A model generated the notes under the pieces. That model searched no databases, had not been told where the DNA came from, and saw only the letters and a program-made list of their open reading frames with translations. From assembly GCF_001682855.1 (NCBI RefSeq), contig NZ_MAQW01000031.1, forward strand, positions 62,487 to 126,486: a DNA stretch of 64,000 bases. The letters are read 5' to 3'. Shown here in pieces: positions 27,106 through 36,183 of this stretch (the stretch's first letter is position 1; every line of letters begins with the position of its first letter). The position numbers were made by a program, and so were the translations under genes. The stretch comes from Bacillus sp. FJAT-27264. GTDB taxonomy: Bacteria; Bacillota; Bacilli; Paenibacillales; Paenibacillaceae.

Positions 27106-27762
27106 ATGGTGACAACAGAATTAAAGGTAGAGCAGGAATTTAAGAAGGTGATTTCCGAGCGGCGCTCCGTGCGTAAATACGACCCATCCTGGAAAATTTC
27201 CAAGGAGGAAATCGAGGAGCTTCTCAATGAGGCCATTTTGGCCCCTTCATCCTCCAATCTTCAGCCATGGCGCTTCATCGTGATCAACGACCAGTCGTTG
27301 CAAGAAAAATTGCTGCCGATTGCCTATAACCAACAGCAGACTGTGGACGCATCGGCTATAATTGCTGTTTTGGGCGATACCGAGGCTTATCGCAATGTGC
27401 ATACAATCTATGATAAGGCGCAGGCTGAGGGATTCATCACGCCAGAGATCAAGGAAACGATGGTCAATAACACCTGGAATAATTATTCCAGCTTCACTCC
27501 GGAACGGCGTAATAATATCGCACTCGTAGACGGCGGTTTGATCTCTATGCAGCTTATGCTGGCAGCAAAAGCTAAAGGCTATGACACTGTTCCTATGGGT
27601 GGCTATGATCCCGTTGCTTTCCGTGAACTGTTCCAGATTCCGGAGCGTTATGTTCCCGTAATGCTGATCGCGCTGGGTAAAGCCGCTGCTGAAGGACGTC
27701 CAACAACGAGATTACCGCTTGAACAAGTGACATTCTGGAATGAATTCCAAGGGGAGAAATAA
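27106..27762 (+). CDS. Nitroreductase-family NAD(P)H oxidoreductase
   Basis: 218 residues. FMN-binding nitroreductase fold: RRSVRKYD near the N-terminus, APSSSNLQPWRF (FMN contact), and the C-terminal GGYDP...PERYVPVMLIALGK. It probably reduces quinones or nitro compounds with FMN. Preceded by GAGGAGG. Control by the adjacent Rrf2 protein through the paired palindromes is inferred; induction by electrophiles or quinones would fit. Confidence 0.88.
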   Translation: MVTTELKVEQEFKKVISERRSVRKYDPSWKISKEEIEELLNEAILAPSSSNLQPWRFIVINDQSLQEKLLPIAYNQQQTVDASAIIAVLGDTEAYRNVHTIYDKAQAEGFITPEIKETMVNNTWNNYSSFTPERRNNIALVDGGLISMQLMLAAKAKGYDTVPMGGYDPVAFRELFQIPERYVPVMLIALGKAAAEGRPTTRLPLEQVTFWNEFQGEK

Positions 27763-27784
27763 TTCTACTTGTGTAATCATAAAT

Positions 27785-27818
27785 AACAGCCGACCGGTGC
27801 AAGCCGGTCGGCTGTTTT
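27785..27818 (+). terminator. Terminator of nitroreductase gene
   Basis: AACAGCCGACCGG / CCGGTCGGCTGTT with TTTT. Confidence 0.85.
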
Positions 27819-28028
27819 GAGTTTTTTAGTTAGACCACGGTTTGGTGAAAGGCAGTCATGTTTTTTCATTCGGAAAATTCTATGATCCTGACAGTACAGT
27901 GTTTGGTCCCATCACCAGTATTGGGTATGACCGGCGTGTGGTATCACATTGACAATTTTCTCCGCTTATACTAGCTTTGTTAGGGTAGCTTGGAACAACC
28001 AGATCAAGAGACAGGAGATTTGAAGAAC

Positions 28029-29138
28029 ATGGAATGGTTTGCAGCAATGGAGCGGGATGACTATGAGGAATTGTTATTCTGTCAGGATAAGGCATCGGGC
28101 CTGAAAGCGATAATTGCGATTCATGATACAACCCTGGGTCCAGCACTAGGCGGTACACGGATGTGGACGTATGCTTCCGAAGAGGAAGCCGTGGTGGACG
28201 CCCTTCGCCTTGCCAAAGGGATGACCTACAAGAATGCCGTATCCGGCCTGAATCTGGGCGGAGGCAAGACAGTGATCATCGGCGATCCGAAAAAAGATAA
28301 AAGTGAAGCCATGTTCCGCGCTTTCGGGCGATACATACAAGGATTGAACGGCCGTTACATTACGGCTGAGGATGTAGGTACAACGGAAGAGGATATGAAC
28401 ATCATCTACCAGGAGACAGATTATGTTACCGGTACCTCACCAACCTTCGGTTCCTCGGGCAACCCCTCGCCCGCCACGGCATTTGGCGTTTATCAAGGAA
28501 TGAAGGCAGCAGCTAAGGCAGCTTTCGGTACAGATTCCTTGGCAGGCAAGACGATTGCCGTTCAAGGTGTTGGTAATGTCGCCTTCAATCTGTGCAGGCA
28601 TCTGCATGAGGAAGGTGCTCATTTGATCGTGACGGATATCAACAAGGAGGCCGTCAGCCGTGCTGTTGAAGCCTACGGTGCGAAGGCGGTTGACCCTGGT
28701 GAGATTATCGGCGTGGCGTGCGACATTTATGCGCCGTGCGCACTGGGGGCGACTCTGAATGATGAGACCCTGCCGTTGATCAAGGCCAGCGTGATTGCAG
28801 GTGCGGCCAATAACCAGTTGAAGGAAGCGCGGCATGGTGAGGCGCTGCATGAGATGGGTATTGTGTATGCGCCGGATTATGTGATCAATGCTGGTGGTGT
28901 AATTAACATCGCCGATGAACTGAACGGTTATAACCGGGATCGTGCCTATCAACAGGTTGCAAAGATTTACGACAACATCACCAAAGTGCTGGAGATTTCG
29001 CGCAACCATGGGATTCCGACTTACGCCGCCGCCGACCGGCTTGCAGAGGAGCGGATAGCGTCTCTCAAAAATACCCGCAGCACATTCCTGCAGAACGGGC
29101 ATCACACCCTCAGTAGAAGAAATCTGTCATCAAGGTAA
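28029..29138 (+). CDS. bcd: Leucine (branched-chain amino acid) dehydrogenase
   Basis: 369 residues from ATG 28029 (AGGAG 11 bases upstream); Bacillus leucine dehydrogenase has 364. Glu/Leu/Phe/Val dehydrogenase motifs: LGGTRMW, GLNLGGGKTV (catalytic Lys), TAEDVGT (catalytic Asp), and the Rossmann GVGNVA. It converts leucine, isoleucine and valine to their 2-oxo acids with NAD, feeding branched fatty acid synthesis. Standing alone here, without the bkd genes found beside it in Bacillus. Confidence 0.93.
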   Translation: MEWFAAMERDDYEELLFCQDKASGLKAIIAIHDTTLGPALGGTRMWTYASEEEAVVDALRLAKGMTYKNAVSGLNLGGGKTVIIGDPKKDKSEAMFRAFGRYIQGLNGRYITAEDVGTTEEDMNIIYQETDYVTGTSPTFGSSGNPSPATAFGVYQGMKAAAKAAFGTDSLAGKTIAVQGVGNVAFNLCRHLHEEGAHLIVTDINKEAVSRAVEAYGAKAVDPGEIIGVACDIYAPCALGATLNDETLPLIKASVIAGAANNQLKEARHGEALHEMGIVYAPDYVINAGGVINIADELNGYNRDRAYQQVAKIYDNITKVLEISRNHGIPTYAAADRLAEERIASLKNTRSTFLQNGHHTLSRRNLSSR

Positions 29139-29178
29139 GATTTCTTTGCTGAGACTCGAATTGCTGTTTTCTTAATGA

Positions 29179-29230
29179 ACAAAGGCTGTCTCTATCGTGG
29201 GAAATCATCCATTTGTGAGACAGCCTTTGT
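29179..29230. terminator. Bidirectional terminator, 14-base arms
   Basis: ACAAAGGCTGTCTC and its exact complement flank a 24-base loop between the convergent leucine dehydrogenase and GH18 genes. Confidence 0.75.
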
Positions 29231-29301
29231 TTCTATGGTTTGCTGGAACAGTGAAAAATCCATCTGCATTTATTTGGCTCACTCTAATATTCAGAGGTTG
29301 A

Positions 29302-30909
29302 CTAAAAGGCATAACCATAATATTTCTCTGCATTCCTCAGGCTCGTCCAAATGTCTGGACTTTCTCCGCCAATATACCAATAGGCGACACCCGCTAATTT
29401 TTTATTAACAACAACGTTATATTTGGCAATTAAAGAGCGCCCGTCCTCTAACCAAATGGTGTGTTTGATCCCGTTTTTCGTGTAATTGGCAACATATTGA
29501 CCCAAGGCATCATTCCACACCGGTCGCATAGAATAGGTGCTGATCCGCTGGTTTTGCTCAGGAAACGTCATATACTGTGATGAGGATACCGTTCCATTTT
29601 GCTGAAGGGTCCAGTCCCGGTTATAGAATGGCATCGCCAAGATGACCTTCTTACTGGAGACGACCTTCAGTAGAGTATCTATTGCATTTGAAATATAGGG
29701 AAGCGAAGCATTAGAGCCTGGATACACGCTGCTCTCGTAATGCTCATCGTACCCCATGATGACAATATAATCGGCTTGTTTGCCAAGTGCAGCATAGTCG
29801 AATGCCTCGGTCCAATCGGTTCCAAGATCAGGTGATACATCTATAGATAACGTGGCCCCCACGGCATGCAGCTTTTCTGCCAATAGTGTAATGAAGTCAG
29901 TGAAATACTTCCGATCAGCACCATCTACATTTTCAAAATCAATATTAAGCCCATCCAGACCATATTTACTCACCATGGCTACTAATTGCGTAATGGCTGT
30001 ATTTCTGGCAGTAGTACTGGACAACAGTTGATGCGTAGCTTCTTGATCGGATCGATTACCGACCATCGCCCAAATCTTTTTGTGATTACTCTTTGCCCAT
30101 GAAATCAGCGGGGTTTCTGTTAAATCCGATACGATCCCATTCTTCCCTACAAAATACCAACGCGGTGACAAGGTGTTCACATCCGATTTCAAGATATCAC
30201 GCTCATACTCTGCGGTGGTTCCATACTGCCAACCGATGACGATCCCTTCATTTGGTGCATGCTCAAGTGCTGCAGCCCAGGTTTTATTTTGCAACACCCG
30301 ATACATCAGTACAGCGGCTTCCTGCCGGGATATGGCTTCCGTTGGCCGGAAATATCCGGTTTCATCACCCTTCATTAATCCTAGCTTACTAACTGTAGCA
30401 ACAGAATTGCTAGCCCAAGTAGCGATATGACTACTATCCTTGTAAGTTGTAAGATTACTAGAATTCCCAGTCGATTGCTTTAAGGATCTTGCCGTCCAGA
30501 CAGCGGCCTCTTGTCTTGTCACTGCTTGTTTAGGAGCAAAGGTAGTCGCCGAGGTTCCAGTTGCCAAGTTCAACTGCACAGCTGTTTGGATAGAGCCGTA
30601 ATACCATGCGTTTTTCGCTACATCTCTAAAGGATGTTACTGGACTGGCCACGGGATCAAGCTTTAGCAAACGTTCCAGTATCGTTATAAATTCGGCTCTA
30701 GTAATAGATTTCGCCGGTGAGAACTCCGTCAACGAGGTTCCTGTAATAATCTTTTTATTATATAAGTCGATAATTTCGTCTTTAACATAGCTGGTGCTTA
30801 TATCTTCAAAAGGCGGCAGTTTATCCGCCAACATAGGCTGAATCCAGGAGCTTGTTGCGTAAATGATAACGATGGCTGCAAATATGAATCTACTGAATAT
30901 ACTCTTCAC
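29302..30909 (-). CDS. SLH-anchored family 18 glycoside hydrolase
   Basis: 535 residues from a GTG start with AGGAGG upstream. Signal peptide (about 1-28), three SLH repeats (about 33-215; each ends in a TRAEF/TRQEA/SRQEA type motif), then a GH18 TIM barrel (about 225-535) with catalytic DGLNIDFENVD (Glu as acid). Relatives of the YaaH/YvbX type cut peptidoglycan or chitin-like N-acetylglucosamine chains; here the SLH repeats place it on the cell wall. Monocistronic, with terminators on both sides. Confidence 0.9.
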   Translation of the reverse strand: MKSIFSRFIFAAIVIIYATSSWIQPMLADKLPPFEDISTSYVKDEIIDLYNKKIITGTSLTEFSPAKSITRAEFITILERLLKLDPVASPVTSFRDVAKNAWYYGSIQTAVQLNLATGTSATTFAPKQAVTRQEAAVWTARSLKQSTGNSSNLTTYKDSSHIATWASNSVATVSKLGLMKGDETGYFRPTEAISRQEAAVLMYRVLQNKTWAAALEHAPNEGIVIGWQYGTTAEYERDILKSDVNTLSPRWYFVGKNGIVSDLTETPLISWAKSNHKKIWAMVGNRSDQEATHQLLSSTTARNTAITQLVAMVSKYGLDGLNIDFENVDGADRKYFTDFITLLAEKLHAVGATLSIDVSPDLGTDWTEAFDYAALGKQADYIVIMGYDEHYESSVYPGSNASLPYISNAIDTLLKVVSSKKVILAMPFYNRDWTLQQNGTVSSSQYMTFPEQNQRISTYSMRPVWNDALGQYVANYTKNGIKHTIWLEDGRSLIAKYNVVVNKKLAGVAYWYIGGESPDIWTSLRNAEKYYGYAF

Positions 30910-31005
30910 GAGATTCCTCCTATTGATATCAATTATAAAATTGTATCAAAGATTGAATTCTTATTCATTGATGAGATATTGGTAGATTACGTGCCTCATA
31001 AACTT

Positions 31006-31061
31006 AAGAAACCCGGCAGCGCTCACGGTAATCTTACCGCTAACGTCCTGCCGGGTTTCTT
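31006..31061. terminator. Nested hairpin terminator after cyclophilin gene
   Basis: Outer arms AAGAAACCCGGCAG/CTGCCGGGTTTCTT and an inner CGGTAA-TC-TTACCG hairpin. On the minus strand it follows the cyclophilin stop by 16 bases. Confidence 0.75.
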
Positions 31062-31076
31062 GTTCATTTGATGGTA

Positions 31077-31823
31077 CTATTGTACTTTCTGTGGTTCTGG
31101 ATACGTGACGCCAAGGGTATCGACAGTAACCTTCTTCATGACCGGTGGATGTTCTGGCCGATCAGAGCTGTCACGGGGCAGATTCACGATGGCATCTACT
31201 ACTTCGAGACCTTCTGTGACCTTGCCGAATGCAGCGTAGCTTCCATCAAGATGGGGAGCATCAGCTGTCATGATGAAGAATTGGGAGCCTGCGGAATTCG
31301 GGTCTTGGGATCTTGCCATCGACAGGATACCTTCTGTATGCAGCAGGTTGTTGTTGAACCCGTTACCAGAGAATTCGCCAGCGATGCTGTAACCCGGTCC
31401 ACCCATGCCGGTCCCGTCAGGGTCACCACCCTGAATCATAAAGCCGGGAATGACCCGGTGGAAGATGGTTCCGTCATAAAAGCCCTTTTGGATCAAAGAG
31501 ATAAAATTGTTGACGGTGTTAGGAGCAACCTCAGGGTACAACTCGGCTTTGATGATACCGCCATCAGCCATTTCGATGGTTACTACAGGATGGCTTGCTG
31601 TGTCGGAGGGAAGCCCGCTGCCTTCGGCGTTGTTCTGCGGAGTGCTGGTCTCCTGTGGTGCTGCCGTTTCCTGTGAAGTATTGCTGGCTTGATTTCCCGT
31701 CTGATTGCCTGCAGCGCTACTGCTATTATTGGCTGCTGGCTTGGCACCACAACCGGACACTACAATCAGCAGCAAGGATAGCATTACCAGAAGGATGGCA
31801 GGATTCTTTCTTGTTAACTTCAC
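31077..31823 (-). CDS. Peptidyl-prolyl cis-trans isomerase, cyclophilin lipoprotein
   Basis: 248 residues from GTG 31823 (GGAGAG nine bases upstream). Lipobox VVSGC, a Ser/Asn/Thr/Gln-rich linker (about 30-80), then a cyclophilin domain with FHRVIPGFMIQGGDP, SMAR, SAGSQFFI and LDGSYAAFG. It assists folding of exported proteins outside the membrane. Confidence 0.92.
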   Translation of the reverse strand: MKLTRKNPAILLVMLSLLLIVVSGCGAKPAANNSSSAAGNQTGNQASNTSQETAAPQETSTPQNNAEGSGLPSDTASHPVVTIEMADGGIIKAELYPEVAPNTVNNFISLIQKGFYDGTIFHRVIPGFMIQGGDPDGTGMGGPGYSIAGEFSGNGFNNNLLHTEGILSMARSQDPNSAGSQFFIMTADAPHLDGSYAAFGKVTEGLEVVDAIVNLPRDSSDRPEHPPVMKKVTVDTLGVTYPEPQKVQ

Positions 31824-31867
31824 CTTTTTATTCTCTCCTTTAGCTTGAAAAATCATTGTCTTAGCCT

Positions 31868-31897
31868 ATAATAACCTCTTTGTCCCGCTGCATGCAA
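31868..31897 (-). promoter_or_regulatory. Promoter of cyclophilin gene
   Basis: TTGCAT, 18 bases, TATTAT on the minus strand. Confidence 0.5.
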
Positions 31898-31922
31898 AAA
31901 AATGCTTGTCCCGTACTGGGGA

Positions 31923-31951
31923 TTGGCACCTGTTGCAAAGAGGTTTACAAT
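31923..31951 (+). promoter_or_regulatory. Promoter of MFS exporter gene
   Basis: TTGGCA, 17 bases, TACAAT, about 40 bases before the ATG. Confidence 0.6.
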
Positions 31952-31993
31952 AGTAGGATGCTTCCAAGGAAACGCTGAAAGGACGTGTACTTG

Positions 31994-33217
31994 ATGAACT
32001 TTTCGTGGAAGCGGAACCTGATCGTGCTTTGGGTAGGAGTTTTCTTTTGCAGTACGGCATATTCGATCTCGATTCCGTTCCTCTCTATTTTTCTCTCCGA
32101 TGAGCTTGGGGTAACGAACCATTTGGAGATCTGGTCCGGTATCAGCTTTGGCATTACTTTTCTGGCCAGTGCTCTGATCGCACCGTATTGGGGTTCTTTG
32201 GCTGACAAATACGGTCGCAAGCCGATGCTGATTCGTTCAGGATTCAGCCTGGCCGCGCTGTATCTGATTAATTATTTTGTGCATGATCCATACGTCTTTC
32301 TGCTTGTGCGTATTCTTCAGGGCCTGCTAGCGGGTTTCATTCCTGCGGCCATTGCCATGGTAGCGACCAATACACCTGAAGAGCGGACCGGTTATGCCCT
32401 TAGCATTATGTCTACAGCAGGGGCAACCGGAAGCATCATTGGGCCGCTGATCGGCGGTGTGGTGAGCTATTATTCCGGGAACCGGAGTGCGTTCCTGTTC
32501 TCTGCAGTCATGGTTTTGGTCTCAGCGCTAATTGCCACTTTTTTTGCGCATGAGCAGAGCATTGACCGTTCTGCCCCGAGATCCCATGTGCGGGACGATA
32601 TCAGGGAAGCGGCGAGCAACCGGGTGTTTATCACCCTTCTTGTATTGGGAGGAATCAGTACGTTCTCCGTGATGATTCTGGAACCGCTCATCCCGATCTA
32701 TCTGCTCAGTATGGGTGTAGCTAAGAGTCAAGCCTCTCTCAGCTCCGGAATTGTCTTCTCCGCGGTCGGCATTGCTACCGTGCTAATGGCGCCGCAGTGG
32801 GGGCGCATTGGTAGCCGCAAGGGCTTCGGTGCCATCTTGTTCATCGGCCTGATCGGCGGAGGGATCGGCAACATCCTGCAGTTTTTCGTCTCGGGTTATG
32901 TGGAATTTGCCCTGCTGCGCTTTGCCTACGGCTTGTTCTACGCCGGAGTGCTGCCTTCCATTAATGCCATGATTGTACAGGTGACAGAGTCGTCCTTCCG
33001 TGGCCGGGCGTTCGGACTGAACCAATCAGCTTCCCAGCTGGCGACAATGGCAGGCCCGATTGTTGGTGGCTTGTTGGGAGGACTTATTCCGATCCGTTGG
33101 GTATTTGTTATTAACGGGCTGATGCTGCTGGGGGCGGCGCTACTGGTGAAATCGCGCAGACTGGAGGCTAAGCTATCGGAGGTTCGCCATCCAGGCACTT
33201 CCGCTTCATCGCAATAA
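31994..33217 (+). CDS. Multidrug-type MFS exporter
   Basis: 407 residues from ATG 31994 (AAAGGA upstream). Twelve predicted helices; the loop between helices 2 and 3 has the MFS motif A form YWGSLADKYGRKPMLI; motif C-like glycines (STAGATGSIIGPLIGG) in helix 5 point to an antiporter. Resembles MdtG-type multidrug exporters. Substrate unknown. Confidence 0.88.
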   Translation: MNFSWKRNLIVLWVGVFFCSTAYSISIPFLSIFLSDELGVTNHLEIWSGISFGITFLASALIAPYWGSLADKYGRKPMLIRSGFSLAALYLINYFVHDPYVFLLVRILQGLLAGFIPAAIAMVATNTPEERTGYALSIMSTAGATGSIIGPLIGGVVSYYSGNRSAFLFSAVMVLVSALIATFFAHEQSIDRSAPRSHVRDDIREAASNRVFITLLVLGGISTFSVMILEPLIPIYLLSMGVAKSQASLSSGIVFSAVGIATVLMAPQWGRIGSRKGFGAILFIGLIGGGIGNILQFFVSGYVEFALLRFAYGLFYAGVLPSINAMIVQVTESSFRGRAFGLNQSASQLATMAGPIVGGLLGGLIPIRWVFVINGLMLLGAALLVKSRRLEAKLSEVRHPGTSASSQ

Positions 33218-33253
33218 TTGACTGAAGTGCCCTGAACAAGGTTGTCTACCTAT

Positions 33254-33287
33254 AAACGCCGCCAAGACGGGTAGTCTGGCGGCGTTT
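33254..33287. terminator. Hairpin between convergent MFS and acidic-protein genes
   Basis: AAACGCCGCCA / TGGCGGCGTTT with an 12-base loop. T runs are short on both strands. Confidence 0.6.
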
Positions 33288-33309
33288 GGCTTTTATGAAC
33301 TGCGGATGC

Positions 33310-33927
33310 TTATTCTGCTTCTTCTCCCCGTGAACCATTCAATACATCGATGCCGGGCATGGCATCGAGTGGGGGAGAGACAGGGTCTACGGGTGTCCCC
33401 GCCTCCAGATCATCTGCATCCGGGATGTCCTCCAGCGGTTCCTCTTCGTCATAGTCGGCTTCCACTGAAGTCTCGTTCTTATCTGCAAAATCAATAGCTG
33501 TTCCGGCCAAGCCCGCAGCGTTGGCCGCCTGCACAGCATCGGATTCGAGCAGATCATCCCGCTTTGGTGCTGGAGAGGCTAGAATCTGACGCTCCCGACT
33601 TTCTCGTTGGCGAAGTCCCGGCTCCGGAACGTTCAGCCCAATATCCGCGGCCAAATACTCATCCCCGACCAATACCGGGTCCGAACCTTCATCGACGACC
33701 CCATCAAAATCTACGGGGATGGCTCCGATGCGGCTGTGGGTGGCAAGCGCCGATTCCAGCGGGACCCTGTCTTTAGGGGCAGGTTCTTCGCTGTTGCCGC
33801 GCGTGGTTATTGTTCCAACGGGACGAATAACGTCTGTAGGAATGTCGTCTTCAGGCGAAATGTCGCGGCTTGTACGATACCGCTCATAAGTGAAATCGGC
33901 TTCTGTCTTATTGAATTCATTGCCCAT
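33310..33927 (-). CDS. Acidic hypothetical protein
   Basis: 205 residues from ATG 33927 (AAGGGAG upstream; the upstream in-frame extension lacks a ribosome site). Not recognised. It is strongly acidic, with Asp/Glu/Pro-rich runs (DYDEEEPLEDIPDADDLEAGTP near residue 165), no membrane segment or signal, and no cysteine. Likely disordered and cytoplasmic. It lies alone between two convergent/divergent neighbours and is closed by a shared hairpin. Confidence 0.65.
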   Translation of the reverse strand: MGNEFNKTEADFTYERYRTSRDISPEDDIPTDVIRPVGTITTRGNSEEPAPKDRVPLESALATHSRIGAIPVDFDGVVDEGSDPVLVGDEYLAADIGLNVPEPGLRQRESRERQILASPAPKRDDLLESDAVQAANAAGLAGTAIDFADKNETSVEADYDEEEPLEDIPDADDLEAGTPVDPVSPPLDAMPGIDVLNGSRGEEAE

Positions 33928-34125
33928 ATATCTCAGCTCCCTTAATGTGGTGTAAAATACCAACTCATATTTCTTTACCCTACTCTGCGGGTGCGAATCG
34001 TAAAGTGACAGGTGAACAGACCCCATCCATAATATATTCATTCCAGCCCTGCATTAACCAGATTTGGGGTAAAATCGTCTATTTTCGAGGTTATTTGCAA
34101 GTATAGGGAGGGATAACTCGAAGGC

Positions 34126-34156
34126 TGTCGAAATTAAGAAGCGTACGTACTATACA
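34126..34156 (+). promoter_or_regulatory. Promoter with Spo0A box for first histidine kinase
   Basis: TGTCGAA (34126-34132) is an exact 0A box. It overlaps a -35-like TCGAAA that is spaced 17 bases from TATACA (34151-34156). The start codon is 30 bases further. Confidence 0.5.
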
Positions 34157-34185
34157 TACAACTATCGACTTACTGAGGTGTCCAG

Positions 34186-36087
34186 ATGAAGTTGCCATTA
34201 CAAAAAACAGCGTTGGTAGTTTTTGTGCTGTTGCTGCTGACGGCCATCGTTCCTATGGGGATCGCTCTGGAATGGGGCGGACCATCCGGCAGAGCATTGC
34301 CCGGCTGGGAACTGAAATGGGAGAATACAACTGCACCCGATGCTGTGAAGGCGGCAGCATCCAGGGGCGATGAATGGATAGAAGTAATCGAACAAACACC
34401 AATGCCAGCGGCCCCGGAGGGAGCCCGTGGAGCATGGCTGCGGGTGACAGTCCCACGGCTGACAGAGAATTCAGCCCTGCTTATTGATAAAGTATTCGGA
34501 GAGGAAATTAAGGCATTCCTAAATAATAAGCTTGTTTATGATCAGCAAGGAAAGAGCAGCTTCAGCGGGAATAAAATTCTGATTCCCTTGAGCGAGGAAA
34601 CCTCTGGAGGGCAGCTATATTTGTGGAGTAGCGTAGGCGGCAGTAAAGGACCCGGTATTGAGGGCCGCATTCTGGTGGGCAACTATGGGAAACTGCTGGA
34701 TTACTATATCAAACAGGACTTCATGGATATTGTCATTGGTACGGCGCTTATCTTTATGGCGTCCGTCTTGATCGTGTGTTCCCTGTTTCTTAAGAAGGAG
34801 CCGTTCTCCAGCGCTTTATTGCTGATGCTGATTATTTTATCATGCGGAATTTTGGTCGTGGTGTACTCACCGCTTCTGCCACTTGTATTAAGAAGCCAGG
34901 GCAGGCTGACAGAGCTGCTGTTTGATCTGGCTTTGTTTACGCTACTTCCGACATTTACACTTTATTTTGAACGGATATTCGACAGCAGCAAGAACAGATT
35001 TATTGTTCCCTTCCGGAAATTCCAGATAGGCTATTCTCTCTTCAGTCTGTCGCTCTGGATATTGAATGCAGCTACATCTTATCGCTTGGACGGGATCTAT
35101 CGGTTCATGACGGTTAGTGTTGTTGGGGTCCTGATGATTGTCCAGTTTGTCTTTTTACTAACTTTGGCGGCTATTTATGCCTATCGCGGCAATTCGGATG
35201 CCATCATTTTCACTACAGGGTTTGCCGTTTTTGCCCTGCTGTCGATGACAGAGTTATCCCTGTTCTTTGCTACGAATGAGAGATATCACTTCTACTGGTG
35301 GAAATGGGGGCTGGTGGTATTCATCATCTCACTGATCGTGATCCTGGGCAGAGGGTTCGCCAGAAACCATGAGCAAGTGGTGGAATATTCACGTGAGCTG
35401 GAGATGTTCAACAACGATCTGCAGCGTTCTGAGAAAATGGAGATTATCAGCGAATTGGCTGCGTCGGTGGCACATGAGGTGCGCAACCCGCTACAGGTGA
35501 CCAGAGGCTTTCTGCAGATCCTGGGGGAACGCTCTGGCAAGAAGGAGAAGGAGTATTTGCAAATGGCCGTGGCAGAGCTGGACCGTGCCTCGCTAATTAT
35601 TACGGACTTCCTCACTTTCGCAAAGCCAGGCATGGAGACGGTAGTCCAGCTCGATGTTTCTTCAGAGCTCAGACATGTATCGGGTATTCTGCTTCCGCTG
35701 GCTCACATGCAGGGAGGGGAGATTGAGCTGAAGTTGCAGCCTTGTCTCTATGTGCTCGGAAGTTCTTCCAAATTCAAGCAGGCTTTTATTAACATCATCA
35801 AGAACAGCATTGAAGCTTTGCGCGAAGAGGGGATGATCGTTATCACCTCCTGGAGATCAGGGGATCAAATTCTGATTAGTGTGAAGGATAATGGAGAAGG
35901 AATGAAGGTCAGTGAGCTGTCTCGCCTGGGCGAGCCATACTACTCCAACAAGACCAAAGGTACGGGACTAGGGCTGATGGTAACGTTCCGTATTGTGGAG
36001 GCGATGCAGGGAACTCTGGAGTTTCAGAGCAAGAAGGGCGAGGGCACAGAGGTACTTATCAAATTTCCAGCGGCCGACCCGGAATAG
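34186..36087 (+). CDS. Membrane sensor histidine kinase (7TMR-DISM/KinB-like), copy 1
   Basis: 633 residues. N-terminal signal-anchor (about 8-28), an extracytoplasmic domain (about 30-180) resembling 7TMR-DISM ligand domains, seven membrane helices (about 182-395), a short coiled coil, then HisKA with phosphoacceptor His430 (ASVAHEVRNPLQVTRGFLQ) and an ATPase domain with N box NIIKNSIEAL, G1 DNGEGM and G2 GTGLGL. The H-box sequence is that of sporulation-type kinases (KinB/KinC). No response regulator is adjacent, as is usual for phosphorelay kinases. A paralogue follows after 96 bases. A role in sporulation or cell-fate input is inferred. Confidence 0.88.
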   Translation: MKLPLQKTALVVFVLLLLTAIVPMGIALEWGGPSGRALPGWELKWENTTAPDAVKAAASRGDEWIEVIEQTPMPAAPEGARGAWLRVTVPRLTENSALLIDKVFGEEIKAFLNNKLVYDQQGKSSFSGNKILIPLSEETSGGQLYLWSSVGGSKGPGIEGRILVGNYGKLLDYYIKQDFMDIVIGTALIFMASVLIVCSLFLKKEPFSSALLLMLIILSCGILVVVYSPLLPLVLRSQGRLTELLFDLALFTLLPTFTLYFERIFDSSKNRFIVPFRKFQIGYSLFSLSLWILNAATSYRLDGIYRFMTVSVVGVLMIVQFVFLLTLAAIYAYRGNSDAIIFTTGFAVFALLSMTELSLFFATNERYHFYWWKWGLVVFIISLIVILGRGFARNHEQVVEYSRELEMFNNDLQRSEKMEIISELAASVAHEVRNPLQVTRGFLQILGERSGKKEKEYLQMAVAELDRASLIITDFLTFAKPGMETVVQLDVSSELRHVSGILLPLAHMQGGEIELKLQPCLYVLGSSSKFKQAFINIIKNSIEALREEGMIVITSWRSGDQILISVKDNGEGMKVSELSRLGEPYYSNKTKGTGLGLMVTFRIVEAMQGTLEFQSKKGEGTEVLIKFPAADPE

Positions 36088-36121
36088 ATTTTATTCCGTA
36101 TTTAAAGGATTGGGCGGCCGC

Positions 36122-36150
36122 TTGCGCGAAATAGAAGGTAAGAATATAAA
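36122..36150 (+). promoter_or_regulatory. Possible promoter of second histidine kinase
   Basis: TTGCGC, 17 bases, TATAAA in the 96-base gap between the kinase genes. Confidence 0.4.
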
Positions 36151-36183
36151 AGAGTCTCCCAATATTCCCCGCGAGGTGCTTGA

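Noticed and set aside
27949..27972. TTGACA with TATACT as promoter of leucine dehydrogenase
   Set aside because: Spacing is only 12 bases; no sigma-54 type -24/-12 pair was found either, so the promoter remains unassigned.
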